Below the pieces are notes generated by a model. That model did not search any database. It was not told where the DNA came from and saw nothing but the letters and a program-made list of their open reading frames with translations. From the NCBI RefSeq assembly GCF_001956045.1, contig NZ_MRTH01000001.1, positions 248,001-312,000 of the forward strand: DNA of 64,000 bases. Direction: 5' to 3'. Origin of the DNA: Paenibacillus sp. FSL H7-0331. Its GTDB lineage: Bacteria; Bacillota; Bacilli; Paenibacillales; NBRC-103111. Positions 55,080-63,891 of this stretch are shown piece by piece; within the stretch, counting starts at the first letter, position 1; every line of letters begins with the position of its first letter. The translations under genes were made by a program, and so were the position numbers.

Positions 55080-56006
55080 CTATCTACTGGTTTTATTTTT
55101 ATTGCGACCCAGTAAATCGAACCACAGCAGCAGCCGATTGGCTTCAATCGACTGCGATACTGAGGAACGCCAAGCCATGATATGCAGTACCAGCATGAAT
55201 ACAATCAGAACAGCCTGCAGCTGCCAGGCCGATCCAAGGATCACCCAGCAGCCTATTGCAAATCCGAGCATATTGGCTCCCGTATCCCCAATCATCAGTT
55301 CGGCCCGAAGATCCGGCCCTAATAAAACATAAGCACCGATGTACACAGGCATTACATAGGGAGCTAGCTTTATTGCCATCTGTAGTAGCTCGTCTATATG
55401 AAATTGTCCACTTACAGCGTTTACAATTAACTGGCCTATCGTTCCTGCTACAGTGATCATTAGGAAGCCTTTAAGTGCGCGGCCTGGACGCACGTCCAGT
55501 AAATTGACACCATTGGTCATCAGCCCCAGCAGCAGCAAGTCAGCACCAACATGCCACCAAGAGTCGTGTGCTATGACACCGACAAACAAAAGAGACGCAA
55601 TCCCGGTTACAATTGCTTTTATCAGACCTGTACTGCAAATCTGTTCCTCCTTCCAGAGCCGCCAATGCCCCTTCAGGCCCTTTACTGCCTTATCGCCTAT
55701 TGCATCGTCTGCAAATCCCGCTAAGGCAACCGCGGACAACGCGGCGACATAGCTTACAAAGGGCACCTGATCAAAGCCAGGCAGCCTCTCATGCCCTCGA
55801 AACAGCACTGCCAGTCCATTCATCACTACGGCATTAACTGTTACAAGCAGCCATATGAGTATTCCGCAACCTGTAGCTATTTGCTGTCCTTTATAGTTGG
55901 GCTGCAGCATTCCATGATTCGTCATAAACATCCTGATCATTGGAAGTAAGGAGCGCCCCAGCCAGAGCAACCAAGCACACAATAACAACCCGACCATTAT
56001 CAACAT
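55080..56006 (-). CDS. MraY/WecA-like glycosyl-phosphate transferase
   Basis: This 308-residue membrane protein resembles the MraY/WecA family, which transfers sugar phosphates to undecaprenyl phosphate. About eight to ten membrane segments are seen with LAGFADDAIGD (the Asp pair) and a cytosolic LMTNGVNLLDVRPGRALK and LMIGDTGANMLGF. These sites suggest an active enzyme, though spacing differs from MraY. It overlaps the GT2 gene by seven bases and is last in a three-gene operon. Confidence 0.8.
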   Translation of the reverse strand: MLIMVGLLLCAWLLWLGRSLLPMIRMFMTNHGMLQPNYKGQQIATGCGILIWLLVTVNAVVMNGLAVLFRGHERLPGFDQVPFVSYVAALSAVALAGFADDAIGDKAVKGLKGHWRLWKEEQICSTGLIKAIVTGIASLLFVGVIAHDSWWHVGADLLLLGLMTNGVNLLDVRPGRALKGFLMITVAGTIGQLIVNAVSGQFHIDELLQMAIKLAPYVMPVYIGAYVLLGPDLRAELMIGDTGANMLGFAIGCWVILGSAWQLQAVLIVFMLVLHIMAWRSSVSQSIEANRLLLWFDLLGRNKNKTSR

Positions 56007-56755
56007 ATGGGATACCTGTAACGTTCCCAGAGAGTTCGACCTACCGCAGAAAATTGCTTTCCACGATGAAGCCAGCTCCGCAAGTCCCGCCCACTTTCTC
56101 GATGAGAGAAGGATACTTCACATTCTTGAACATGGTACCCGAGCCTCACAGCATCAATCGTCAGGCCTACCTCCACTCCAAAGCCTTCACCAAAGCGTCC
56201 TATCTGCTTCATCACATCGCTGCGGATAGCTCTTTGACCTGACAATGGTGCTGCGGGATCGAATCCAGACAACCGGTACACACCGAACTGCGCCAGTCTC
56301 CTTACCATCCCGAAGCCGCCCGGTTTGACAGCTTTAGGCAGCTTGGCAATGACCATATCTGCCTGACCTGCCCATACAGGCTCTACAATCAAAGGAAAGC
56401 TAGCCGCTGATGAACCGAGATCCGCATCCAGAAATACAAGAATGCTACCTCTTGCCATACGGCAACCTGTGTTCAAGGCTGCTCCTTTACCGAATGAACG
56501 TGGATGCGTGACAATGATATCCGCCCAGGACACTGCTATATCGTAGGTGTCGTCGCTGCTCCCATCATTAACAACAATAATTTCCACAGCTTCTGCCCCA
56601 TTGTCAATACTTGCCGAGCTTCCGCGATGGCTTGCCCATTGTTGAATTCCGGCTCGAATGGCTCGAAGCGTATCCCCGATGAGTCTCTCTTCGTTATAAG
56701 CAGGCACTATAATCGAAATCCCCTTGCAAAAGAGCTGATTCGTCACATCAACCAT
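56000..56755 (-). CDS. Glycosyltransferase family 2 protein
   Basis: This 251-residue protein has a GT-A fold: ISIIVPAYNEERLIGDTLRAI, VVNDGSSDDTYDIA, FGKGAALNTGC and VFLDADLGSS (DxD motif), plus LSGQRAIRSDVM. It resembles dolichyl/polyprenyl-phosphate sugar transferases but lacks membrane segments. It lies between SteA and the MraY-like gene with short overlaps at both ends. Confidence 0.88.
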   Translation of the reverse strand: MVDVTNQLFCKGISIIVPAYNEERLIGDTLRAIRAGIQQWASHRGSSASIDNGAEAVEIIVVNDGSSDDTYDIAVSWADIIVTHPRSFGKGAALNTGCRMARGSILVFLDADLGSSAASFPLIVEPVWAGQADMVIAKLPKAVKPGGFGMVRRLAQFGVYRLSGFDPAAPLSGQRAIRSDVMKQIGRFGEGFGVEVGLTIDAVRLGYHVQECEVSFSHRESGRDLRSWLHRGKQFSAVGRTLWERYRYPIC

Positions 56756-57807
56756 CCCAACAGCCTCCTCAACAAGCGCTTCCAGAGGTGTTCTTGCTCA
56801 TCAGGAAACAAGCTATGGAAGCCTTTAGCATCAGTCAGCTTACTTCCGACCTTAATTCGGACGAGCATTGAGCTGCCCATACCGAGCCTTCCCTTTTTCA
56901 TAAAATCAAACATATGATTGTGCGTACCGATCGCAATGATGGATTCGCAATCGTGATCATACGCCAATAGAAGCGCCATATCCTCACTCGTGCCACAGGC
57001 TGGAAGCGTGATGGCCTGAAGCCCCATAGCCAGCAGCCTGCGCATACCTGGTGCTGTCCCATCTGAATAAGCTTGCACTACGAGCTCAGCCCCGCATAGC
57101 AGTGCTGCATCCGATACGCTGTCCATATCTCCAACAATAAGATCAGGCCTAAAGCCTTGTTCAAGTATAGCATCTGCTCCACCATCCACACCGATAAGGA
57201 CAGGCTGCTGCTTATGAATATAGCCGTGAAGCGCCTTCAGATCACTAATATAATGATCGCCGCGAATCACGATAAGCACTGGCCGACCTTCAAGTCTCGT
57301 TTTCATGGCTTTACAGCGCAGTGGTTTCAGAATTCGTTCCTTTTCCAAGGAAGCAAAGGCAAGCGTATTATCCATAAAAATACTCAGCTGCTCCTGCATA
57401 GTGCTTAATGCCTTGTGATAATGTAAAAACCATTTCTCTCGTGTAAATCTCTCACATGGAAGCACATGGTTATCAATGACAATACCAGCCTCAGTCAATT
57501 GAAGCTCACTGCGATCAGGGATAAACGGAAGCCACATGGGTTCTATTTGAACAATAGGTATCCCTTTGTCCAACAATAGCAGGGGCCCTCGCACGGGAAC
57601 TGTTCCTGACATGACGGGACCTGCGTTCACAACTAGTCTCACATCGGCTCGAATCAAACCTTCTGCAGCCAGTTCATCCATATCCATATGATGAATCACA
57701 GCAATCATGCCGGGTTCAATATTCCGCATAAGCTGTTTCGTCCGTCTATCAACTTGGGCAATCCCCTTAATATGGCCTGTTAAAGATTCCTCTTTTCTAA
57801 TTGCCAT
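56743..57807 (-). CDS. SteA-like protein (putative cytokinetic ring protein family)
   Basis: This 354-residue protein matches the SteA family, first named in Corynebacterium for a septal protein that works with SteB. The middle part is similar to thiamine pyrophosphokinase (VLIGVDGGADAILEQGFRPD, GDMDSVSDAALLCG). A membrane or amphipathic segment lies at the C-terminus (LWKRLLRRLLGWLM). I choose ATG at 57807 after CGGAG. It overlaps the GT2 start by 13 bases. Confidence 0.8.
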   Translation of the reverse strand: MAIRKEESLTGHIKGIAQVDRRTKQLMRNIEPGMIAVIHHMDMDELAAEGLIRADVRLVVNAGPVMSGTVPVRGPLLLLDKGIPIVQIEPMWLPFIPDRSELQLTEAGIVIDNHVLPCERFTREKWFLHYHKALSTMQEQLSIFMDNTLAFASLEKERILKPLRCKAMKTRLEGRPVLIVIRGDHYISDLKALHGYIHKQQPVLIGVDGGADAILEQGFRPDLIVGDMDSVSDAALLCGAELVVQAYSDGTAPGMRRLLAMGLQAITLPACGTSEDMALLLAYDHDCESIIAIGTHNHMFDFMKKGRLGMGSSMLVRIKVGSKLTDAKGFHSLFPDEQEHLWKRLLRRLLGWLM

Positions 57808-57893
57808 TGGCACGCACTCCGCTTCTATAGCTCTTGTTCCCTCTATTTTGGGTCAGAACGTGCCATATCATGCATGAATCCGATATTTTATAA

Positions 57894-57955
57894 TAAAAAA
57901 GTCCAGGTATGGATATGATCTCTTCTCAGTAGACATATCTTCACCTAGACTTTTG
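57894..57955 (-). terminator. Long imperfect hairpin terminator
   Basis: AAAAGTC...AGGT...ATATG and CATAT...ACCT...GACTTTTTT form a long interrupted stem about 45 bases after the stop of the gene at 57999-58274. The minus-strand end has a run of T residues. Confidence 0.6.
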
Positions 57956-57998
57956 CTTGCTATCTTATGTTGTTGCTTATACCATCTCAAAGAACAAA

Positions 57999-58274
57999 CT
58001 ATAGAAATAAACTACCTTCAAACCAATCCTTATAGGCCGTAGCTGGCAAACTATGCTGAATATAGCTGACTATCGAGGTTTTTTCCTCCGGTTTAAACTG
58101 GTACTTACAGTCCAGTCCATTAAAAAGCAGCTTGATCCCCAAAGAGGTCCCATCTTTACCGAGAATAAGCTGAATGACATAGAGCTCATCAGGCTCATCA
58201 TCGAATCGGCAGCCAATGTCAATTTCAACAGACTGCTCAGACTCATTTTCGAATTCACAATAATCGAATTTCAT
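57999..58274 (-). CDS. Small acidic protein of unknown function
   Basis: This 91-residue protein (MKFDYCEFENESEQSVEIDI...) is acidic and soluble, with no known motif recognised. GGGAGG lies before the ATG and a terminator follows. It lies at the start of a lower-GC region and may be a cargo gene. It could be an immunity-type protein, but nothing proves it. Confidence 0.55.
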   Translation of the reverse strand: MKFDYCEFENESEQSVEIDIGCRFDDEPDELYVIQLILGKDGTSLGIKLLFNGLDCKYQFKPEEKTSIVSYIQHSLPATAYKDWFEGSLFL

Positions 58275-58449
58275 TATTTCCTCCCACACAAATGGTTTTT
58301 ATATACTAATATTTGACAAACTTCTACATCACTTGCATATTGAGCGTTCTCATAATGTCGATAATAAAATACTGTTTTAGGGGATAATACAATATCTAAA
58401 TTACGCCTTATCTCTGGTTATCATATCACATGTATTGGAGGTCAAAATA

Positions 58450-59127
58450 ATGTCAATTGCTGAAATTCTTCTTCGTTCCGTTATTTCATTTGTTGGTTTA
58501 GTATTTTGGGCACGTATTATAGGAAAAAAACTAATATCTCATTTAACTTTTTTTGATTTTGTTGCTGGAGTCACGTTCGGTTCTATTGGTGGTAACCTCA
58601 TTTTCAATCCCAATGTATCACTATTTGTTGGTGTGATCGGTTTAACCATGTTTTCTATACTTGTTCTTGTTTCAGACTATATTTCTCTAAAAAGTTTTAT
58701 TGGAAGAAAAATATTAGACAGTGAGCCGCAGGTCATTATCAAAGAAGGTCAAATTTTGCTGGAGAACATGAAAAGAGTCCGCCTAACTATCGATGAACTG
58801 CTCATGCTCTTAAGAAAGAAAGATGCTTTTTATATTGATGAAATCGAATTTGCCTTTATGGAAACAGATGGAACCTTATCCATCATGAAAAAAACTAATA
58901 ACATGTCGATAACCCGCACAGATATGAATATTAAGAGTCAATCACGTGGAATTCCACAGGCATGTATTATTGACGGTAAAATTATTGAAGAGAATTTACA
59001 AAATATCCAGAAAGACTCAAAATGGATGAAGAAATTTTTGAAAGATAAAAATATTCAGCTTGAGCATATTTTATTGGCTCAAATCGATCAACAAGATCGT
59101 GTGTTTATTACTTTAAAAACAAGCTAA
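58450..59127 (+). CDS. DUF421 family membrane protein
   Basis: This 225-residue protein has three N-terminal membrane segments and a soluble DUF421 domain (FWARIIGKKLISHLTFFDFVAGVTFGS, VRLTIDELLMLLRKKDAFYIDE). It belongs to the YetF/YkjA group found in many spore formers. I start it at 58450 (MSIAEI) after GGAGG. It overlaps the opposite small gene by four bases at the 3' end. Confidence 0.9.
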   Translation: MSIAEILLRSVISFVGLVFWARIIGKKLISHLTFFDFVAGVTFGSIGGNLIFNPNVSLFVGVIGLTMFSILVLVSDYISLKSFIGRKILDSEPQVIIKEGQILLENMKRVRLTIDELLMLLRKKDAFYIDEIEFAFMETDGTLSIMKKTNNMSITRTDMNIKSQSRGIPQACIIDGKIIEENLQNIQKDSKWMKKFLKDKNIQLEHILLAQIDQQDRVFITLKTS

Positions 59128-59330
59128 ACCTCAATGCTAAATATAATCTTATCTTTGCTTAAATTTCCTAAAGCTAATTGTTTATCTAATTCTTCTTTAT
59201 CAAGAACTTGGTAACCCTTATTGTTTAAAGAATCGTTTAAAGTTTCAGGTGAATGAATAACAAAATACGATCTATTAGTTTCTCTGGAAAGCTGTTTTGA
59301 GCGGTCAATCGCAAGTTCTCTATTCATCAT
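59124..59330 (-). CDS. Small protein of unknown function
   Basis: This about 68-residue charged protein starts MMNRELAIDRSKQLSRETNR. It is preceded by AGGAG ten bases upstream and starts 26 bases after the ligase gene stop, so they may form an operon. No family recognised. Confidence 0.5.
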   Translation of the reverse strand: MMNRELAIDRSKQLSRETNRSYFVIHSPETLNDSLNNKGYQVLDKEELDKQLALGNLSKDKIIFSIEV

Positions 59331-59356
59331 ATATCGCCATCTCCTATTATTGTTGT

Positions 59357-60259
59357 TTATGTCCATCTACATTCCTCTGGTTTCTTATCGAACAAAAATT
59401 CCCGAAACACCGTTGTTCTTAATTGATGTGTATCGGTTCTTTCAAGATATTCTATACGACAACATAAACACGGCTCAATCCATTGTGTTTTCTGATCCTT
59501 AACCGTATGGAGCTGCTTTGCAAGTCCAAGGAAGTGTTCTTTTTCTTCTGGTTTACATTCTAACTCTACAACACCTACAGGCTTATTTTGAACAGTTCTA
59601 AAGTTCAATCCAATAATAAGCTCAAACGGGTTGTCTTTATATCCCAGTATCATAACGTCAATCGTCTTGAAGTGCTTGATCTTTAACCAATCAGGACTTT
59701 TAGTGTCCAGATAGTATTTAGATTCCTTGCGCTTTGCCACAATTCCTTCCATATCACGATCTTTGGTCAATTTAAACAAAGCTTGCCCTTGCGCCTCAAT
59801 ATACATGGTGGGTGATATAACAGGCGTTGCAGAGACAATGTCAGTCAGCCGCTGCTTCCGAATCATTAGTGGCTCATTCAAATGCTCACGATCCGTATAT
59901 AGAACATCAAATACTACAAATGTCGCTGGATGTGTTTTTACCGCATTAGTGATTCTTGATGAAAGGCTTAGTCGCCCTCGATAAGAGAAATCATCAAATA
60001 CAGGTCTACCCTCACGCAGTACAATACCTTCGCAGTCCAGAATTGCGGAGTGTACTGTTATGGCATCAGAAGCTTCCAATAACTCTGGAAACTTATTGGT
60101 TACGATGTTTCCGTTCGGTGTGTAGGCTTCAATGCGATTGCCTTGCTTATGTATAAGTAATCTCCATCCGTCCCATTTGGGCTCGAATATGAACCTTTCA
60201 TCGTTGAACGGTTCACTGCCTATGCTGACAATCATTGGCTTGATTTGTGTAAAAAGCAT
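59357..60259 (-). CDS. ATP-dependent DNA ligase (LigD-like ligase domain)
   Basis: This 300-residue protein holds the adenylation motif EPKWDGWR with the catalytic Lys, then LDCEGIVL, FVVFDVLY, MEGIVAKRKESKYY and WLKIKHFKTIDVMILGY, followed by an OB-fold-like tail. It resembles the ligase part of LigD without polymerase or nuclease parts. Ku is not in the window. AGAGGTGA lies before the ATG. It is in the lower-GC accessory stretch. Confidence 0.88.
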   Translation of the reverse strand: MLFTQIKPMIVSIGSEPFNDERFIFEPKWDGWRLLIHKQGNRIEAYTPNGNIVTNKFPELLEASDAITVHSAILDCEGIVLREGRPVFDDFSYRGRLSLSSRITNAVKTHPATFVVFDVLYTDREHLNEPLMIRKQRLTDIVSATPVISPTMYIEAQGQALFKLTKDRDMEGIVAKRKESKYYLDTKSPDWLKIKHFKTIDVMILGYKDNPFELIIGLNFRTVQNKPVGVVELECKPEEKEHFLGLAKQLHTVKDQKTQWIEPCLCCRIEYLERTDTHQLRTTVFREFLFDKKPEECRWT

Positions 60260-60441
60260 TGTGGATCACCTCTTACACTATTTTGATGTTTATTTCTGGT
60301 ATATAAACGCCTTATTTCGTAATTAAATCCGCTGGTTAACGGAGTCATTCACTCAGGACAACCAGCGATTATTTAAATACTATGTGATGTAAGACGAGTT
60401 ACAGCAAAAAAGAATTACCATGATGAGAGGGGAATAAAAAA

Positions 60442-60831
60442 ATGGCAGTTTTCGCTTATTCAACCGGTTCTGTATTAAAAACTGCAGCTACACCAGCAGA
60501 GGTGCAGGTCACTATCAATAACCGAACTACATCGACTCAGTTATATCGTGTAATTGTCTGGGATACTTCAGTAGGTGTCAAAACACCTATCAGTGATTCA
60601 AATCAACAGACTGTTGCAGGAAATAATACAGCACGATTTTCAGTTGCTGTGGGTAATGCTACTTTGACGGCAGCAACACTGTTTGAAGTAGAAATCCGCG
60701 TGTCAGACGAGCATATGGCGCCTTTTGCCGAGTTGGTGTTTACACCGGGAGTTGCAGGTGGTGCGGTAAGAACAGATACAATCTATCCGGGCCAGTTTTT
60801 GGTCAATAATGATCCTAACGGAACCCCGTAA
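60442..60831 (+). CDS. Protein of unknown function, likely beta-sandwich
   Basis: This 129-residue protein (MAVFAYSTGSVLKTAATPAE...) is Thr/Val/Ala-rich, without signal peptide, Cys or Trp-rich segments apart from one Trp. The regular pattern of alternating hydrophobic residues suggests a beta-sandwich as seen in spore surface or exosporium-associated proteins. AGGGG lies before the ATG and a terminator follows the stop, so it is a real single gene. Confidence 0.65.
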   Translation: MAVFAYSTGSVLKTAATPAEVQVTINNRTTSTQLYRVIVWDTSVGVKTPISDSNQQTVAGNNTARFSVAVGNATLTAATLFEVEIRVSDEHMAPFAELVFTPGVAGGAVRTDTIYPGQFLVNNDPNGTP

Positions 60832-60868
60832 TTCTTTAGGAACTGCCTAACTTAAGACGCTCATGTCG

Positions 60869-60902
60869 AAGCATTCTCTTAGCCGAGAGTGCTTTTTTAT
60901 TT
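60869..60902 (+). terminator. Intrinsic terminator
   Basis: AGCATTCTC and GAGAGTGCT pair around TTAGCC and are followed by six T residues. It ends the gene at 60442-60831. Confidence 0.85.
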
Positions 60903-60911
60903 GTCATTAAC

Positions 60912-61289
60912 ATGACAATGAATATCCGTAGTCACGGCTTGAACCGATCCGGACAGACTTCGAGTTTCTTGTCGCAGCTTACGCAGTTGAACGGAATATG
61001 GGCTCTCGCGTCACTTGCTCTCACTGTCATGTTTTACTTTTGTAGTAGCGATAAAAATGTAGATTCAGATACGGATACGGATAGGGACGTTACAAAAACC
61101 AAAAATACACAACCCAAACGAAAAATAAGCGTCTTTCCCTGCCAAACGGACAGAGGAAACACCACCCAACGGATGCATAAGGCAAATAGCGCCGCATACG
61201 GATACTATCCGCGGAAACAGCGCTACAAATTCACTGCGTATTGTCAAATTTCGGTTACAATGGAACAAGCTGGTATTCCGATAAATTAG
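60912..61289 (+). other. Open frame without clear support; otherwise empty region
   Basis: A 125-codon frame is open here and includes one hydrophobic stretch and a DTDTDRD run from a GATACG-type tandem repeat. There is no ribosome site before its ATG, it begins just after a terminator, and no family is recognised. I regard it as probably non-coding, and see no other gene between 60832 and 61428. Confidence 0.25.
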
Positions 61290-61340
61290 ACTGACCGGGG
61301 AGGTGCAAAACGTACGAAGTTTATCGCAATGATTCGTAAA

Positions 61341-61377
61341 AGTTTATCGGAACCCCACCGCTAATGGGCGATAAACT
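61341..61377 (-). terminator. Likely terminator of spo0A with repeated AGTTTATCG
   Basis: AGTTTATCG (61341-61349) and CGATAAACT (61369-61377) pair over nine bases, with inner CCC/GGG pairs and TTTTAC after. A further direct copy AGTTTATCG at 61318-61326 could form an alternative hairpin. Confidence 0.55.
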
Positions 61378-61428
61378 CTCACGAACAAACGTTCTAAACA
61401 ACGAGCAAACTCCGCGTCAGTCGCGCTT

Positions 61429-62232
61429 TCAAGATACCTTATGCTCAATTCTGAGCTTATCCGCAACCATGGCGATAAATTCCGAATTGGTTGGCTTCGA
61501 TTTCGAGATATTAATCGTGTAACCGAAAAGGTGCGAGATGCTGTCGATGTTGCCACGCGTCCAAGCGACTTCAATCGCGTGACGGATAGCACGTTCTACG
61601 CGGCTTGGGGTAGTTTTGTATTTTTCGGCAATTTGTGGGTACAAGGTTTTGGTGATAGCACCCAAAATTTCTATATTGTTATAGATGATCGTAATGGCCT
61701 CCCGAAGGTACTGATAGCCTTTAATATGAGCAGGGACACCAATTTCATGAATAATGGTTGTAATGTTGGCATCAAGATTTTTACCTTTGGGAAGCTGCAC
61801 AATGTTGGCTCTTGTGCTTGTTGTGTTGGAAGTGACTGAATTACTTTGGTTATTGGAGACCAGCTGCCGGATTCGGCTCGTCAATATTTCCATATCGAAC
61901 GGCTTTAGTATGTAATAAGAAGCACCCAATTGAACCGCCTTTTGTGTAATGTTTTCTTGACCGAAGGCCGTCAACATGATGATCTTGGGTTGCGGATTCA
62001 AATTCATATCACGCAGCTTTTCCAGTACGCCCAGACCGTCCAGATGCGGCATGATAATATCGAGGATAAGTACATCTGGAAGCCGATTGCCTTCTTCGAT
62101 CAAACGAAGAACATCATTGCCATTATAGGCTATTCCCGAAACACGCATGTCATCCTGCTCATCAATATATTCAGACAGTAAGTTAGTAAATTCTCGGTTG
62201 TCGTCAGCCAGCAATACTTCAATCGTTTGCAA
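61429..62232 (-). CDS. spo0A: Sporulation master regulator Spo0A
   Basis: This 267-residue response regulator has a receiver domain ([10 protein letters not shown], Asp58 in [12 protein letters not shown], Lys in [10 protein letters not shown]) and the Spo0A DNA-binding domain ([54 protein letters not shown]). The start codon is TTG, nine bases after AAGGAGG. It receives phosphate from the sporulation relay and controls spoIIA and itself. Confidence 0.97.
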   Translation of the reverse strand: MQTIEVLLADDNREFTNLLSEYIDEQDDMRVSGIAYNGNDVLRLIEEGNRLPDVLILDIIMPHLDGLGVLEKLRDMNLNPQPKIIMLTAFGQENITQKAVQLGASYYILKPFDMEILTSRIRQLVSNNQSNSVTSNTTSTRANIVQLPKGKNLDANITTIIHEIGVPAHIKGYQYLREAITIIYNNIEILGAITKTLYPQIAEKYKTTPSRVERAIRHAIEVAWTRGNIDSISHLFGYTINISKSKPTNSEFIAMVADKLRIEHKVS

Positions 62233-62292
62233 AATTAGCTTCCTCCTTCAAAATGGGTAAAGATGGATGTTTAATTGTTTTCTTTAGTATAC

Positions 62293-62401
62293 TTTCGACA
62301 TGATAAATAAAATTCCTTCTGTCGAAATTTATTTTTCTGGATTTTTTTTTGTATTTATCATATAATTAATATTTTGTTTCAAGATAGCTGAACATTCGAC
62401 A
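62293..62401 (-). promoter_or_regulatory. spo0A control region: sigma-H promoter and three Spo0A boxes
   Basis: GAAGGAATT (62311-62319) and GTCGAAA (62293-62299), 11 bases apart, fit a sigma-H promoter. Perfect Spo0A boxes TGTCGAA or its complement lie at 62294-62300, 62320-62326 and 62395-62401. Two of them overlap or abut the promoter, suggesting autoregulation. Confidence 0.75.
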
Positions 62402-62410
62402 GGTTTAGTC

Positions 62411-62442
62411 AAAAAAACAAGTTCCCCCATGAGGGAGAACTT
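62411..62442 (-). terminator. Intrinsic terminator after spoIVB
   Basis: AAGTTCTCCC and GGGGGAACTT pair around TCAT on the minus strand and are followed by G and seven T residues (after GTT). It lies directly after the spoIVB stop. Confidence 0.85.
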
Positions 62443-63774
62443 TTAAGATGCTTTCATCGTTTCATTCAAAGTCTGGCGAAGCATAATGCCTGCATCCTGC
62501 AGCATCCACTCAATAAAACATCCGTAACCACTAGTCGGATCATTAACAAATACATGAGTGACAGCACCAATCACTTTACCATTCTGAATAATAGGACTCC
62601 CGCTCATTCCTTGTACGATACCACCGGTCTTTTCCAGTAAGCGCGGGTCTGTGACTTTAATAACCATACCTTTGGTTGCCGGAAAGTCCTGCTTGGTCAC
62701 GTGCATAACTTCGATATCGAACTTCTCAACCTTTTGCCCACTCACAACCGTATAAATCTGGGCTGGTCCTTCTTTTACTTCTTCTGAAAAGGCGACTGGT
62801 AAAGCTTCCTTGGAAAAGCTGTGATCAGGCAGCTCATTCATTTGACCAAAAATTCCGAATGACGTGTTTTTCTCGATGTTGCCGAGCACTTTACTTTCCT
62901 TGGAAAACTGTGCTCTTTTTTCTCCTGGCTCCCCATTTTGACTCTTGGAGATTGAGGTCACATTGGAATGAACAATTTCCCCGGTTCCTACAGCAATCGG
63001 TGTTTGTGTGTCCATATCCGTGATAACATGGCCCAATGCTCCATAAACACCTTGATCAGGTGCGTAGAAGGTCAGTGTCCCTACACCTGCCGCTGAGTCT
63101 CGAATATACAGCCCAAGTCGATATGTTTTATCCACAATATCGTAGGCTGGCTGCATACTCAGCTCAAGCTCTTCATTATTTCGCTTTACCGTCAAAATAA
63201 TGGGTTTCTTGCTTTCACCAGCCTCGGATACCAGCTCAGAAACCTTGGACACGTCAGTAATCGGCTTACCATTCAGCTTGACAATCAAATCGCCCAATTG
63301 AATTCGGGCATCTTCGCCTGGTGAAATCTTCTTCTCATCTGCTATCGTCACCAAATGATGACCGACAACCAGAACACCAGCTGACTTTAACTTCACTCCG
63401 ATGGTATGCCCACCTGGAATAACCTTGAGGTCAGGGACCACATTGACCTTGACGGTTTTGAGTGGAATCTTGCCAAAAAGTTTTAGCGTAAGCTCCGCTT
63501 GTCCTGCTTTGTAAGATTCCAAAGAAATGGGATGATGAAGATCCACTTGAAATGAGTGCTTGTTCGATCCATTAACTTTCACAATTTCCGGATCATTCAC
63601 GCTCACCTGGGCGCTAACAGGCATCGCCAACTGAAGACTGGTCTGCTGACCAGTGAACAGTCTTAGTTCTTCTGGAAATGAGGCAAAGCTTTGGAAGGGT
63701 GTGGATAGGCTACCCAGACAAACGAAGAAGATAAGCATCAATCCGATCAATCTTTTTCTCCGGTTGGAACTCAT
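62443..63774 (-). CDS. spoIVB: SpoIVB serine peptidase
   Basis: This 443-residue protease is made in the forespore and signals sigma-K activation. It has an N-terminal membrane anchor (residues 8-30), a PDZ domain (VLVVGHHLVTI ... IQLGDLIVKLNGKPI), and the protease domain with His in YGALGHVITD and Ser in VQGMSGSPIIQNGK. AAGGGAG lies before the ATG. It lies between recN and spo0A as in Bacillus. Confidence 0.95.
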   Translation of the reverse strand: MSSNRRKRLIGLMLIFFVCLGSLSTPFQSFASFPEELRLFTGQQTSLQLAMPVSAQVSVNDPEIVKVNGSNKHSFQVDLHHPISLESYKAGQAELTLKLFGKIPLKTVKVNVVPDLKVIPGGHTIGVKLKSAGVLVVGHHLVTIADEKKISPGEDARIQLGDLIVKLNGKPITDVSKVSELVSEAGESKKPIILTVKRNNEELELSMQPAYDIVDKTYRLGLYIRDSAAGVGTLTFYAPDQGVYGALGHVITDMDTQTPIAVGTGEIVHSNVTSISKSQNGEPGEKRAQFSKESKVLGNIEKNTSFGIFGQMNELPDHSFSKEALPVAFSEEVKEGPAQIYTVVSGQKVEKFDIEVMHVTKQDFPATKGMVIKVTDPRLLEKTGGIVQGMSGSPIIQNGKVIGAVTHVFVNDPTSGYGCFIEWMLQDAGIMLRQTLNETMKAS

Positions 63775-63891
63775 GGTGTCACGCTCCCTTGCTTCCTGTG
63801 CACGAGCGGCAATGACTCACCGCTTAATGCGTACCCTTAAGGTATCCCCACACCATTCGTTTTATAAGTGAAAATGATCCCACACTTGGGG

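Noticed and set aside
60912..61289. 125-codon frame after the terminator at 60869-60902
   Set aside because: No ribosome site, odd composition with a tandem-repeat segment, no recognised family. Listed only as an uncertain region.
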